Positions 17,143-26,757 of a stretch of 64,000 bases of DNA are shown here, piece after piece. Position 1 is the first letter of the stretch; the number at the start of each line of letters is the position of its first letter. The notes beneath the pieces are model-generated. The model was not told the DNA's origin, searched no databases, and saw nothing but the letters and a program-made list of their open reading frames with translations. Made by a program: the position numbers and the translations under genes. This DNA is from Paludibacteraceae bacterium (GTDB lineage: Bacteria > Bacteroidota > Bacteroidia > Bacteroidales > Paludibacteraceae), in NCBI GenBank assembly GCA_017479885.1, contig JAFVBR010000037.1, forward strand, positions 1 to 64,000, written 5' to 3'.

Positions 17143-18333
17143 ATGGCAGACAAGAAAATTACAATTGCCACTCTGAGAAAGATGCTGGCAAAACAGACAG
17201 GAATGCCCGAAAGCAAAACAGGCGAATTCCTTGACAACTTCTTCAAGACCATAGTCAGCGGTCTGAAAGAAGACGGTCAGGTGCGTCTCAACGGATTCGG
17301 CACATTCAAAGTGCAAGATATAAAGCCAAGAAAGAGTATCAACATAAAGACAGGTGAGAGTTTTATAATTGACGGCTACAACAAGGTGGTGTTCACAGCC
17401 GAGCCTGCCGTAAAAGAACAGGCTAACCATGAGAATGCCAAAGCAAAACCCGTAAAACTGCCCGCCACTGCAACCGTAACTGCAGACAGCATAGACCCGC
17501 TGAAAAAACTGGGAGAACAGGCAGAAGAGATAAAAGACATACTTGCCGAACTCGGAGTAACGCAAGAGACTGCCGAAACCGAAGAGACCAACCCTGTTGC
17601 AGAGACGACCACTGAAACCGTTACCGAGCAGACAACTGAGACTCCCGTCACTCCTATTGTAACAGAAGTCCCCGAACAACCGGAGACTCCGGCTACCACT
17701 GCGACAGAACCGGAGACCGCCGCTCCGGAGGAGACAAAGGCAGAAGAAAAAGAGCCGGAGAACGAAAAGAAAGACAAGGAGTTTCATCCGTGGAAAGTGG
17801 CAGGAATAACGATACTTATATTCTGCATTCTGCTTATAGGTGCATACTTCTTCCTGAAGCACAAACTCACTTCATGGGCTGACTCGCTGCTCAACCGCGA
17901 CAACACACAGGAAGCAGTCAGCACTCCGCAGCCTGCCCAACCCGAGACCGACACAACGCCTCTTGATACCACTACTCTCGCAGAAGAAGAACCGACTGAG
18001 GAAACGCAGACCGAGGCAGCACCAGCTGAACCTGAGACAGAACTGCAGAAGCAGTGGTTCGGCGAGACACGCACATACGAAGATTTCATCAAGACAGAGA
18101 CTCTGGGCGAAGGCAGCAGACTCACACATCTGTCAAGAAAATACTATGGTGCACCTGATTTCTGGGTATATATCTATGAGGCCAACAAAAGCCGTATTCC
18201 CAACCCGAACAAAATAGGCAAAGGCACCAAACTCCGCATTCCGGACCTGCCACCCGAACTGACCGACACCAACAACGAACAGGCAATGAAGCAAGCACGA
18301 GAACTGCATAACAAGATACTGGGGAAAGAATAG
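17143..18333 (+). CDS. HU domain - membrane span - LysM-like domain protein
   Basis: A 396-residue fusion with an unusual order. Residues 1-87 are an HU-type DNA-binding domain (RLNGFGTFKV). Residues 90-212 are a Pro/Thr/Glu-rich linker. A single hydrophobic span occupies about 217-238 (WKVAGITILIFCILLIG), then a second acidic low-complexity linker (240-305). The C terminus (about 316-369) is a LysM-like module: LGEGSRLTHLSRKYYG, WVYIYEANKSRIPNP, LRIPDL. With HU inside, LysM would lie in the periplasm, where LysM domains usually bind peptidoglycan. A nucleoid-envelope link is therefore possible but unproven. It lies 2 bases after the plain HU gene. The same LysM-like tail recurs in the OmpA protein at 40665-42680. 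Confidence 0.85.
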   Translation: MADKKITIATLRKMLAKQTGMPESKTGEFLDNFFKTIVSGLKEDGQVRLNGFGTFKVQDIKPRKSINIKTGESFIIDGYNKVVFTAEPAVKEQANHENAKAKPVKLPATATVTADSIDPLKKLGEQAEEIKDILAELGVTQETAETEETNPVAETTTETVTEQTTETPVTPIVTEVPEQPETPATTATEPETAAPEETKAEEKEPENEKKDKEFHPWKVAGITILIFCILLIGAYFFLKHKLTSWADSLLNRDNTQEAVSTPQPAQPETDTTPLDTTTLAEEEPTEETQTEAAPAEPETELQKQWFGETRTYEDFIKTETLGEGSRLTHLSRKYYGAPDFWVYIYEANKSRIPNPNKIGKGTKLRIPDLPPELTDTNNEQAMKQARELHNKILGKE

Positions 18334-18395
18334 TGGATAGCGAATAGCTAATAGCGAATAGCGAATAGTGAATAGTTAATAGTGAATAGCGAATA
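18333..18395. repeat. Nine tandem copies of a 7-bp unit before uvrA
   Basis: Units of the form G(C/T)(G/T)AATA (for example GCGAATA, GTGAATA, GTTAATA) run without gaps from the last base of the HU-LysM stop codon to 18395, 9 bases before the uvrA start. The array fills essentially the whole intergenic space. Confidence 0.9.
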
Positions 18396-18403
18396 ATAGG
18401 CAC

Positions 18404-21208
18404 GTGGACGACAAGGTGATTCACATACAAGGAGCCAAGACCCACAACCTGAAGAATATAAGCGTGGATATTCCGCGCAACAAACTGGTAGTGATTACAG
18501 GTCTGAGCGGAAGCGGGAAATCAAGTCTCGCTTTCGACACTCTGTATGCGGAAGGTCAGAGAAGATATGTAGAATCACTCTCTTCATACGCCCGTCAGTT
18601 TCTGGGCAGGATGCAGAAACCTGAGGTGGATTTCATTGACGGCATACCGCCTGCCATTGCCATACAGCAGAAGGTGTCGTCGAAGAATCCGCGCTCTACC
18701 GTAGGCACATCTACCGAGATATACGACTATCTGAAACTGCTATATGCACGCATAGGCAAAACCATCTCGCCTGTTTCGGGCAAAGAGGTGAAACGTCATC
18801 AGGTGCAGGATGTGGTAAGTTACGTGATGAGTCTGCCTATCGGTACAAAAGTGATGCTGCTATCGCCGGTATTGCTGCCTGAGGGGAGGACATTGAAAGA
18901 GCAACTGGATATTTGGCAGCAGCAAGGGTTCACAAGGCTGTTCCACAACGGCAACGTAATCCGATTCAGCGACATATCATACTCCGACAAAGCCGATGAG
19001 AACCACTATCTGCTTGTTGACAGAATTGTTTGCGACGGAGAGCAGAGCACTGCCAACCGCTTCGCCGACTCGGTACAGACGGCATTCTTCGAAGGCAAGG
19101 GTATGTGCAGAATCAATGCCGCAGATATGGGGGTGCAGGATTTCTCCACAAGGTTTGAGGCGGACGGAATAAGTTTCATGGAGCCATCAGAACATCTGTT
19201 CGACTTCAACAATCCGCTCGGAGCATGCCCGGAATGCAACGGATTCGGCAACGTGATAGGTATAGACCCCGACCTTGTTGTGCCCGACAAATCGAAGAGC
19301 ATATACGAGGAGGCGATAGCATGCTGGCACGGAGAGAAGATGTCGCTCTGGAAAGACCAACTGGTCAACAACGCACGCAAGTTCGATTTTCCCATTCATA
19401 CGCCTTTCTATTGTCTTTCTGCAGAACAGAAACAACTCATCTGGACCGGAAACGAGTATTTCGGAGGACTCAACGAGTTCTTCCGCATGCTTGAGCAGCA
19501 ACAGTATGCCAAGATTCAATACCGTGTAATGCTTGCCCGATACAGAGGCAAGACTCTGTGCCCCTGCTGCAACGGCAGCAGGCTCAGAAAAGAAGCGGAA
19601 TATGTGCTGGTAGGAGACAAGAACATTGCCCAACTGACTCAGATGTCTATCAAAGACCTTGCCCTGTGGTTCAACAGTCTTGTTCTCAACGAGCACGACA
19701 GAGAAATAGCAAAGCAACTGCTGATTGAAATAACGTCACGGTTGCAGTTCTTGATTGATGTAGGACTCGACTACCTTACTCTCGCACGCCAGTCGGGCAC
19801 ACTGTCGGGAGGAGAGAGTCAGCGCATCAACCTTGCCAAATCGCTCGGCAGCAGTCTGGTAGGCTCGTTATATGTGCTTGACGAACCGAGTATAGGCCTT
19901 CACCCGCGCGACACACACAGACTCATCAAAGTGCTGCGCGAACTGCGTGACCTGGGAAATACTGTGGTGGTGGTAGAGCACGACGAAGACATCATGCGTG
20001 CTGCCGACTACATAATTGACATAGGTCCGGAGGCCGGCAGACACGGCGGAGAAGTGGTATTTGCCGGCAAAACAGAAGATGTACAGAACAGCACTCTGAA
20101 ACCCAAACAGCACTCATATACACTCGATTTCCTCACCGGCAGAGTGAAGATTGAAGTGCCCCGCTACCGCAGACCGTGGAACAACTACATAGAACTGCAG
20201 GGGGTTACCGAAAACAACCTTAAGAACATCAATGTACGTTTCCCCATGAATGTGCTCACCGTGGTAACAGGTGTCAGCGGTTCGGGCAAGTCGAGTCTGG
20301 TAACAGGAGTTCTCTACCCCGCCCTCAAGAAATTCTACGGAGGTACAGCCGACCATACCGGCGACTACAGCACACTGAGCGGCAGCACTATGCTTGCCTC
20401 AGACATTGAGATGGTGGACCAGAACCCTATCGGAACATCAACAAGAAGCAACCCCGTAACTTACATCAAGGCATACGACGAGATACGACGGTTGTTCGCC
20501 GAACTGCAACTGAGCAAACAGATGGGATTTACTGCCGCACACTTCTCTTTCAACACTCCCGGCGGCAGATGCGAAGAATGTAAGGGCGAAGGCTTCGTTA
20601 CCGTTGAGATGCAGTTCATGGCAGACCTTGTGCTCGAATGCGAGCATTGCCACGGCAAACGATTCAGACAAGACCTGCTTGAGGTGGAATATAACGGCAA
20701 GAACATCTACGACGTGCTCAATATGACTGTCAATCAGGCTATAGAATTCTTCTCACTAACACCTGAAAACAATTCAAAGACTATTCAGACCATTGCCGGC
20801 AAGATTGTCCGACGGCTCAAACCGCTACAAGATGTAGGTATAGGTTATGTCAAACTCGGGCAGGCTTCGTCAACTCTGTCAGGCGGAGAGAGCCAGAGAG
20901 TAAAACTTGCTGCTTTTCTTGCTGCAGAAAAACAACAGCCGACCATCTACATCTTCGACGAGCCTACAACCGGACTGCATTATCACGACATCAAAGTGCT
21001 GCTCAAGGCACTGAATGCACTTATTGCACAAGGACATACAGTAATCATCATCGAGCATAACCCTGCAGTCATCATGGCCGCTGACCACATAATTGACCTC
21101 GGACCGGAGGCAGGAGCAGAAGGAGGCCGCATAGTTTTTGAAGGAACACCCGAAATGCTTCTACGCTGTCCACTATCCTACACAGGACAGTTCCTTAACC
21201 ATCTTTAG
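18404..21208 (+). CDS. uvrA: Excinuclease ABC subunit A
   Basis: A 934-residue nucleotide excision repair damage sensor with two ABC ATPase halves. Walker A motifs are GLSGSGKS (residues 33-40) and GVSGSGKSS in the second half; signature motifs read LSGGESQRI and LSGGESQRV. The two zinc modules are visible as CPECNG with CPCCNG, and CEECKG with CEHCHG. The start is GTG at 18404 ([15 protein letters not shown]), which gives the normal N terminus; no in-frame ATG lies nearby. Translation begins just after the heptamer repeat array. Confidence 0.95.
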   Translation: MDDKVIHIQGAKTHNLKNISVDIPRNKLVVITGLSGSGKSSLAFDTLYAEGQRRYVESLSSYARQFLGRMQKPEVDFIDGIPPAIAIQQKVSSKNPRSTVGTSTEIYDYLKLLYARIGKTISPVSGKEVKRHQVQDVVSYVMSLPIGTKVMLLSPVLLPEGRTLKEQLDIWQQQGFTRLFHNGNVIRFSDISYSDKADENHYLLVDRIVCDGEQSTANRFADSVQTAFFEGKGMCRINAADMGVQDFSTRFEADGISFMEPSEHLFDFNNPLGACPECNGFGNVIGIDPDLVVPDKSKSIYEEAIACWHGEKMSLWKDQLVNNARKFDFPIHTPFYCLSAEQKQLIWTGNEYFGGLNEFFRMLEQQQYAKIQYRVMLARYRGKTLCPCCNGSRLRKEAEYVLVGDKNIAQLTQMSIKDLALWFNSLVLNEHDREIAKQLLIEITSRLQFLIDVGLDYLTLARQSGTLSGGESQRINLAKSLGSSLVGSLYVLDEPSIGLHPRDTHRLIKVLRELRDLGNTVVVVEHDEDIMRAADYIIDIGPEAGRHGGEVVFAGKTEDVQNSTLKPKQHSYTLDFLTGRVKIEVPRYRRPWNNYIELQGVTENNLKNINVRFPMNVLTVVTGVSGSGKSSLVTGVLYPALKKFYGGTADHTGDYSTLSGSTMLASDIEMVDQNPIGTSTRSNPVTYIKAYDEIRRLFAELQLSKQMGFTAAHFSFNTPGGRCEECKGEGFVTVEMQFMADLVLECEHCHGKRFRQDLLEVEYNGKNIYDVLNMTVNQAIEFFSLTPENNSKTIQTIAGKIVRRLKPLQDVGIGYVKLGQASSTLSGGESQRVKLAAFLAAEKQQPTIYIFDEPTTGLHYHDIKVLLKALNALIAQGHTVIIIEHNPAVIMAADHIIDLGPEAGAEGGRIVFEGTPEMLLRCPLSYTGQFLNHL

Positions 21209-21223
21209 AGAGGTGAATAACCC

Positions 21224-21278
21224 ACCGCAGTATCACCGCACTATCACCGTAGTATCACCGTAGTATCACCGTAGTATC
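21224..21278. repeat. Five tandem copies of an 11-bp unit (ACCGTAGTATC)
   Basis: Units start at 21224, 21235, 21246, 21257 and 21268; the last three are identical, the first two differ at one or two bases. They lie between the convergent uvrA and mltG genes. The same 11-mer on the opposite strand recurs inside ispG at 23440-23472. Confidence 0.9.
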
Positions 21279-21290
21279 AGAATCAATCTT

Positions 21291-22316
21291 CTACTTTATG
21301 TTTCTTCTGTTGAGTTCTGCCTGATACTCCCTTGCATAACGTGAATGCTCAGCATAAGTTGATGAGAAATGGTGAGTACCGTTGAAATCTGCAGAAGCGC
21401 ACATAAATAGATACGTGCTCGGAGTATAGTTGAGAACCGCATCCATGGTGGCAGCACGCGGAATACGTATAGGTCCTGGCGGCAAGCCTTTGTTTTTATA
21501 TGTATTATAAGGAGAGTCTATATCAAGATGTTTGTTGAGAATACGTCGGAGAGAGAAATCCTGCCATGCGAACTTGATGGTAGGACATGCCTGCAGAGGC
21601 ATTCCCTGACGAAGACGGTTTATATATAGTCCGGCTATGATGGGATATTCAAAGTCCTTGTTGGTTTCTTCCTCTGCAATACTTGCTACAGTTGCGACAG
21701 CAACACGTGTCAGTCCTAACTGTTTTGCCTTCTTGTCACGTTCAGGAGTCCAGAAGTGGTTGTATTCGGTTTGCATACGAGCAAAAAGCGCATCCGCAGA
21801 GATTGTCCAATACAGTTGGTACGTATTGGGTATGAAGAGACAGACTGCAGTCTCTTTCTGCAGTCCGAACTGCGACATATAGTCATTGCTTTCAAGTCGT
21901 GCTGACACCTCGGCAGAGTCAAGAAGCAGTTGCTCGGAAAGACGTTTGGCGAGTTGAGAGCGGGTACGTATTCGATTAAAGGTCACTTCTACCGGTGTTT
22001 GCTCACCACCGCGGAGTCTGCGTATCAAAGCTATGTCCCCCTCCTTTGGATTAAGGATATAGCAACCGGGCTTGGGATGCGAGAATTTAAGCAAACGCGA
22101 GTGAAACCTCAGATTCCATGGCGATGCAACATCGTGAGTCTCACAGATTGCATTGAATACACTGTCAAGCGATGAACCTGGGTATATATACAACAGATGC
22201 TGTTCGTTGTCGTTTGCCGTGATGTTGGAGACGAACATGCGATAATACTGCTCAATGCCAACGGCGAGTGCCACCAGACAGAGCACCAGAAGTGAGTATG
22301 AGATTACCTTTTTCAT
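21291..22316 (-). CDS. mltG: Endolytic transglycosylase MltG
   Basis: A 341-residue bitopic inner-membrane protein. One N-terminal span (about residues 4-21) is followed by a periplasmic YceG/MltG domain that cleaves nascent glycan strands. The catalytic Glu is in ASIAEEETN (Glu215 by alignment with E. coli MltG Glu218). The downstream substrate-groove motifs SPYNTY, GLPPGPI and NPS-like region are present. A LysM-like subdomain precedes the catalytic part. A TATCTTTG box (22332-22325, minus) lies just upstream but lacks a clear -33 element. Confidence 0.92.
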   Translation of the reverse strand: MKKVISYSLLVLCLVALAVGIEQYYRMFVSNITANDNEQHLLYIYPGSSLDSVFNAICETHDVASPWNLRFHSRLLKFSHPKPGCYILNPKEGDIALIRRLRGGEQTPVEVTFNRIRTRSQLAKRLSEQLLLDSAEVSARLESNDYMSQFGLQKETAVCLFIPNTYQLYWTISADALFARMQTEYNHFWTPERDKKAKQLGLTRVAVATVASIAEEETNKDFEYPIIAGLYINRLRQGMPLQACPTIKFAWQDFSLRRILNKHLDIDSPYNTYKNKGLPPGPIRIPRAATMDAVLNYTPSTYLFMCASADFNGTHHFSSTYAEHSRYAREYQAELNRRNIK

Positions 22317-22355
22317 ATCGGCTGCAAAGATAATACATTTTTTTTGAAGAATTTA

Positions 22356-22387
22356 TTTGGTCAGTAAAAAAAAATGTGCTATCTTTG
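22356..22387 (+). promoter_or_regulatory. Promoter of the tRNA-Ser gene
   Basis: TTTG (22356-22359), 20 bp, TATCTTTG (22380-22387). The mature tRNA starts 43 bases downstream; ispG may be read from the same promoter. Confidence 0.75.
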
Positions 22388-22429
22388 CACCCGCTTTTGA
22401 AAAGAAGCGGTTTGGCAACACGCCTGACA

Positions 22430-22516
22430 GGAAGGATGGGTGAGTGGCTGAAACCACCAGTTTGCTAAACTGACGTACTCGTAAGGGTACCGGGGGTTCG
22501 AATCCCCCTCCTTCCG
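22430..22516 (+). tRNA. tRNA-Ser (anticodon GCT)
   Basis: An 87-nt class II tRNA. The 7-bp acceptor stem pairs GGAAGGA with TCCTTCC and the discriminator is G22516. The anticodon loop is TTGCTAA, anticodon GCT at 22464-22466, decoding AGC/AGU. A long variable arm follows (GTACTC...GGGTAC) and the T arm is GGGGGTTCGAATCCCCC. CCA is not encoded. Confidence 0.95.
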
Positions 22517-22575
22517 CTGAAATGGAGTTGCTGAAAGGTGACTCCGTTTTTGTTAACCACATATTTTTCCCATAT

Positions 22576-23982
22576 ATGCAACCTATAGACCTCAGTATCA
22601 AGAAGCGCCGCAGGACAAGTACTACAAAAGTAGGCGACACATTTATCGGTTCGGATTATCCGATACGGATACAAAGTATGGCCAATACCGACACCAACGA
22701 CATTGCGGCATCGGTTGAGCAAGCAAAGAGAATAATCGTTGCAGGAGGCGAACTGGTGCGCTTTACAACCCAGGGAATTAAAGAGGTGGAGAGTTTGAGA
22801 CAGACCGTTCAAACACTACGCATGGAGGGGTACACGGCTCCTATAGTGGCAGATGTGCATTTCAATGCCAACGTGGCAGACGAGGCTGCAAAGGTGGTGG
22901 AGAAAGTGAGAATCAATCCCGGAAACTATGTTGACCCTGCACGGAAATTCATTCATCTGGAATACACTGATGATGAGTATAAGGCAGAACTCAGGCGCCT
23001 GCGTGAGAGGTTTGTCAGACTGCTCGGCATCTGCAAAGAAAATCACACTGCACTGCGTATTGGAGTAAATCACGGCTCACTCTCCGACAGAATCATGTCG
23101 CGTTACGGCGATACGCCTGCCGGCATGGTGGAGAGTTGCATGGAGTTTCTGCGGGTATGCAAGGAAGAAGAGTTTGCCGATGTAGTGATATCTATCAAGG
23201 CATCAACAACAAAAATAATGGTTGAGACGGTGCATCTCTTGGTAGAGACGATGGACAAAGAAGACATGCATTTTCCGCTACATCTTGGTGTAACAGAGGC
23301 AGGCGAAGGGGAGGACGGCAGACTGAAATCGGCATTAGGCATAGGTGCACTGCTTGCCGACGGAATAGGTGACACGATAAGGGTGTCGCTGTCGGAAGCA
23401 CCTGAAGCAGAGATACCCGTTGCACAAGAGTTAGTCTCATACTACGGTGATACTACGGTGATACTACGGTCATTGTACGGTGACGAGAGCAAGATGACAT
23501 ACCACTCGGAGGAGGACGGCAGTTGGGAGAGATTCTGTATTCATGCAGCAGCAGACCTCGGGAGACCTCTGTTTGACAGACCTGTAAAACAGCTGGTTAT
23601 AGAGAATCCGAATTTTCCTCAAGAGAAATTAGACACTCTCAGCAAAGACATTTTGCAAGCGGCAGGAATAGTCCGTTACAAGACGGAATACGTGTCATGC
23701 CCGTCGTGCGGCAGGACTCTGTTTGACATAGAGAAGACAATAGCAGAAGTGAAGGCCGCGACACAGCATCTGCAAGGACTGAAGATAGGTATAATGGGAT
23801 GCATAGTGAACGGTCCCGGCGAGATGGCTGATGCTGATTACGGCTACGTAGGCGCAGGCAGAGGCAATGTGAGTCTCTACAAAGGCAAGGAATGTGTCCT
23901 GAAGAACATTCCCAGGGAAGAAGCCGTAGGCGAACTCGTCAAACTGATAAAAGAAAACGGTGACTGGAAAGAGAAAGAATAA
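22576..23982 (+). CDS. ispG: 4-hydroxy-3-methylbut-2-enyl diphosphate synthase IspG
   Basis: A 468-residue Fe-S enzyme of the methylerythritol phosphate isoprenoid pathway; it converts the cyclic diphosphate MEcPP to HMBPP. The N-terminal TIM barrel begins YPIRIQSMANTDTND; the C-terminal cluster domain has Cys375 and Cys378 (CPSCGRT) and Cys409 (GCIVNGPGE). It is longer than E. coli IspG (372) but, from memory of the family, shorter than the Bacteroides forms with a large middle domain, so that insert seems reduced. Residues 289-299 (YYGDTTVILRS) are encoded by three tandem 11-bp repeats, in the region between barrel and cluster domain. I chose ATG 22576 (MQPIDLSIKK); an upstream ATG at 22522 lies against the tRNA end. 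Confidence 0.93.
   Translation: MQPIDLSIKKRRRTSTTKVGDTFIGSDYPIRIQSMANTDTNDIAASVEQAKRIIVAGGELVRFTTQGIKEVESLRQTVQTLRMEGYTAPIVADVHFNANVADEAAKVVEKVRINPGNYVDPARKFIHLEYTDDEYKAELRRLRERFVRLLGICKENHTALRIGVNHGSLSDRIMSRYGDTPAGMVESCMEFLRVCKEEEFADVVISIKASTTKIMVETVHLLVETMDKEDMHFPLHLGVTEAGEGEDGRLKSALGIGALLADGIGDTIRVSLSEAPEAEIPVAQELVSYYGDTTVILRSLYGDESKMTYHSEEDGSWERFCIHAAADLGRPLFDRPVKQLVIENPNFPQEKLDTLSKDILQAAGIVRYKTEYVSCPSCGRTLFDIEKTIAEVKAATQHLQGLKIGIMGCIVNGPGEMADADYGYVGAGRGNVSLYKGKECVLKNIPREEAVGELVKLIKENGDWKEKE
23440..23472 (+). repeat. Three 11-bp repeat units inside ispG
   Basis: TACTACGGTGA at 23440 and 23451 and TACTACGGTCA at 23462. The unit is the reverse complement of the intergenic repeat at 21224-21278 in a rotated register. 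Three units make 33 bases, so the reading frame is kept and 11 residues are added. Confidence 0.9.
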
Positions 23983-23983
23983 A

Positions 23984-24014
23984 TTGCATAATTGGAGAAT
24001 ATTCCGTAACTTTG
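23984..24014 (+). promoter_or_regulatory. Promoter of the PPi-phosphofructokinase gene
   Basis: TTG (23984-23986), 20 bp, TAACTTTG (24007-24014), directly after the ispG stop codon and about 40 bases before the pfp ATG. Confidence 0.75.
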
Positions 24015-24055
24015 CAGGCTGAAACAAGAAATCAACAATAAAACATTATACGTAT

Positions 24056-25705
24056 ATGCAAAAGAGTCCACTTCAGATTGCTCGCGGCAACTACCAACCC
24101 AAGTTGCCCGTAGCTCTCAAAGGCAATGTAAAAGTACAGGAAGGCGCTGCCACTCAGTCGGTTGCCGACCAGGAAGAAATCAAAGCATTATTCCCCAACA
24201 CCTACGGTCTGCCCGTGCTTGAGTTGGTAAACGGCGAAGAGACAGCCTACCCCGCTGTCAATGTAGGCGTGATACTTTCAGGCGGTCAGGCGCCCGGCGG
24301 TCACAACGTAATATGCGGTCTGTTCGACGGACTGAAACGCCTTAATAAAGACAGCAAACTCTACGGTTTCCTGGGGGGACCGAGCGGTTTGATAGAGCAT
24401 AAATATACCGAACTCACAGCTGATATTATTGACGAATACCGCAATACCGGAGGTTTTGACATCATTGGTTCCGGTCGTACAAAACTTGAAGAGACTTGGC
24501 AATTTGACAAAGGTATAGAGATTTGCAAAGAGCTCAATATCAAGGCTATCGTCATCATTGGCGGTGACGACAGCAACACCAACGCCTGCGTGCTTGCAGA
24601 GTATTATCTACAGAAGCAGTGCGGCATACAGGTGATAGGCTGCCCCAAAACCATTGACGGCGACCTGAAGAACTCGATGATTGAGACCAGTTTCGGTTTC
24701 GACACTGCTTGCAAGGTTTACAGCGAACTTATCGGAAACATACAGCGCGACGCCAACTCTGCAAAGAAATACTGGCACTTCATCCGCCTGATGGGTCGCT
24801 CGGCAAGTCATATCGCACTCGAGTGCGCACTACAGAGCCAGCCCAACATCTGCCTTATCTCGGAAGAAGTTGAGAAGAAAAACATGACACTCAACGAGAT
24901 AGTGGATGGAATAGTGAATGTAATAGTAGAACGCTCGGAGGCAGGGCTGAATTTCGGAACGATTCTGATTCCCGAGGGACTCATTGAGTTCATTCCTGCA
25001 ATGAAACGTCTGATTCGTGAACTTAACGACATGCTTGCCAACAACGAGGAGTTTGTTGCTCTTGGCACCGATGACGAGAAGCGCCAGTACGTGAAAGGCA
25101 TGCTTTCTCCCGAGAGCCGCGAGCTCTACCGTTCGCTGCCGAAAGGTATTGCACGTCAGCTCACTATGGACCGCGACCCTCACGGAAACGTGCAGGTTAG
25201 CCAGATAGAGACCGAGAAACTGCTCATAGAGATGGTGGCCAAGAAACTGGCAATGCTCAAGGGCGAGGGCAAATACAAAGGCAAATTTGCCGCACTCAAC
25301 CACTTCTTCGGATATGAGGGCCGTTGCGCCACTCCCAGCAACTTCGATGCCGACTACTGCTATGCACTCGGAATTACAGCCACTTACCTTATCGCCGCAG
25401 GCAAGACGGGCTATATGGCATTGGTTCGGAACCTCACCGCTCATGCAGCAGAGTGGATAGCAGGCGGCGTGCCTATCACCATGATGATGAACATGGAGAA
25501 ACGTAACGGCAAGATGAAACCCGTTATACAGAAAGCATTGGTTGAACTCGATGGTGCACCGTTCAAGTTCTTTGCGGCACACCGCGACAGTTGGGCAAAG
25601 ACCAACCAGTATATCTATCCGGGTCCTATTCAGTACTATGGTCCTTCGGAGGTATGCGACCTGCCTACCCACACTCTCATGCTGGAAAAAGGTGTGATAA
25701 AATAA
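24056..25705 (+). CDS. pfp: Diphosphate-fructose-6-phosphate 1-phosphotransferase
   Basis: A 549-residue long-form PPi-dependent phosphofructokinase, which reversibly phosphorylates fructose 6-phosphate with pyrophosphate in glycolysis. The PPi-type signature GGDDSN replaces the ATP-type GGDGS near residue 168, and the catalytic TIDGD is at residues 199-203. GGQAPGGHN near 78 belongs to the phosphate-binding loop. It has its own promoter after ispG. From 25706 to the next gene (192 bases) I see no clear feature. Confidence 0.93.
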   Translation: MQKSPLQIARGNYQPKLPVALKGNVKVQEGAATQSVADQEEIKALFPNTYGLPVLELVNGEETAYPAVNVGVILSGGQAPGGHNVICGLFDGLKRLNKDSKLYGFLGGPSGLIEHKYTELTADIIDEYRNTGGFDIIGSGRTKLEETWQFDKGIEICKELNIKAIVIIGGDDSNTNACVLAEYYLQKQCGIQVIGCPKTIDGDLKNSMIETSFGFDTACKVYSELIGNIQRDANSAKKYWHFIRLMGRSASHIALECALQSQPNICLISEEVEKKNMTLNEIVDGIVNVIVERSEAGLNFGTILIPEGLIEFIPAMKRLIRELNDMLANNEEFVALGTDDEKRQYVKGMLSPESRELYRSLPKGIARQLTMDRDPHGNVQVSQIETEKLLIEMVAKKLAMLKGEGKYKGKFAALNHFFGYEGRCATPSNFDADYCYALGITATYLIAAGKTGYMALVRNLTAHAAEWIAGGVPITMMMNMEKRNGKMKPVIQKALVELDGAPFKFFAAHRDSWAKTNQYIYPGPIQYYGPSEVCDLPTHTLMLEKGVIK

Positions 25706-25897
25706 CACAATGCATTATGCAGTCATTCACAAAGGAGCAGGAGCAATCCTGCTTCTTGTGTATAAAAAGATTGCCATGATTCTTTCCGCTAACTAAAAAA
25801 AAATTGTTCCTGAGTTCATATAAAATATTTCAATATTAAGAGACAGCGTTGTTGGCACGATTATTGGAGACAAAAAGACAGTGAACAAAAACGAACA

Positions 25898-26674
25898 ATG
25901 AAGAAAGCATACAAGATACTTGCAGTGATAGCGTTGCTCTCCTCATCGTGCTTTGCACAATACGAGCAAAGTGCCATGTACAAATGCTATCTGAGTCAAA
26001 ACAAACAACTCTGGAGACAGTATGTCACTACCGCAGACTGGAAACAGATGAACAATCAGGAACGACAACGTCTGCTCAACTATGAATATGGCTATATAGC
26101 ATACGGCATCTCCATAAAAGACAAGGACATTAAGCAGATGCTGCAACGCTTCAACGAGCATATAGAGCTAATGGAGGGCAAGATGCCTGAGTCTACCCGT
26201 CTCACCTACCTCTCTGCCGCTGCATCGTACTATATATCAATAAGCAAGATTACCATCTTGAGCAATGGCCCAAAGACCTTCTCCTATTCCGAGAAGGCAG
26301 TAAAGACCGATCCTGACGACCCGTACGCACTGACGCTGCGCGGTAGCATCTATTTCTATTGCCCATCCGCTTTCGGAGGTGACAAGAAGTTGGCTCTTGA
26401 CTATCTGCAGAAGGCAGAAGACCGATTCCGTCAAACGGGCGACACCATAGACAACTGGAACTATCGCTCTGTGCAGATGGTCATTGCGCAATGCTACGAG
26501 AAGACCGGCAACAAGGAAAAGGCTATCGAGAAATGCCGTCAGATTCTGCGTGACGAACCCGAGTTCTCATACATCCGCGACTGCTATCTGCCCGAACTGC
26601 TCGGCATAAAGCCTCATGACGACAACAACCCGCAAAACATGGGAGCAAGTTTTGTCAGCAGCTTTGGCAATTGA
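25898..26674 (+). CDS. Exported TPR-like protein of unknown function
   Basis: A 258-residue protein with a signal peptide (MKKAYKILAVIALLSSSCFA, cleavage after about residue 20). The body is helical; segments such as AVKTDPDDPYALTLRGSIYF and NKEKAIEKCRQILRDEP look like degenerate tetratricopeptide repeats. It likely mediates protein contacts in the periplasm. No enzyme motif is seen. It is a single gene ending at a strong bidirectional terminator. Confidence 0.75.
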   Translation: MKKAYKILAVIALLSSSCFAQYEQSAMYKCYLSQNKQLWRQYVTTADWKQMNNQERQRLLNYEYGYIAYGISIKDKDIKQMLQRFNEHIELMEGKMPESTRLTYLSAAASYYISISKITILSNGPKTFSYSEKAVKTDPDDPYALTLRGSIYFYCPSAFGGDKKLALDYLQKAEDRFRQTGDTIDNWNYRSVQMVIAQCYEKTGNKEKAIEKCRQILRDEPEFSYIRDCYLPELLGIKPHDDNNPQNMGASFVSSFGN

Positions 26675-26701
26675 CAAGTCGGGTTGTTATATAATATCAC
26701 A

Positions 26702-26736
26702 AAGAGAGTGACCTCCTGCAGGAAGGTCACTCTCTT
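26702..26736. terminator. Bidirectional hairpin terminator
   Basis: A 13-bp perfect stem (AAGAGAGTGACCT with AGGTCACTCTCTT) and a 9-base loop between convergent genes. Confidence 0.85.
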
Positions 26737-26757
26737 GTTTCGGTCACTCATATATTC

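Noticed and set aside
16972..17862. Minus-strand open frame of 296 residues across the HU genes
   Set aside because: A low-complexity Cys/Phe/Leu-rich mirror of the HU-LysM linker; no start context.
24830..25708. Minus-strand open frame of 292 residues
   Set aside because: Antisense to the PPi-phosphofructokinase, whose motifs are complete; the shadow product is His/Cys-rich without structure.
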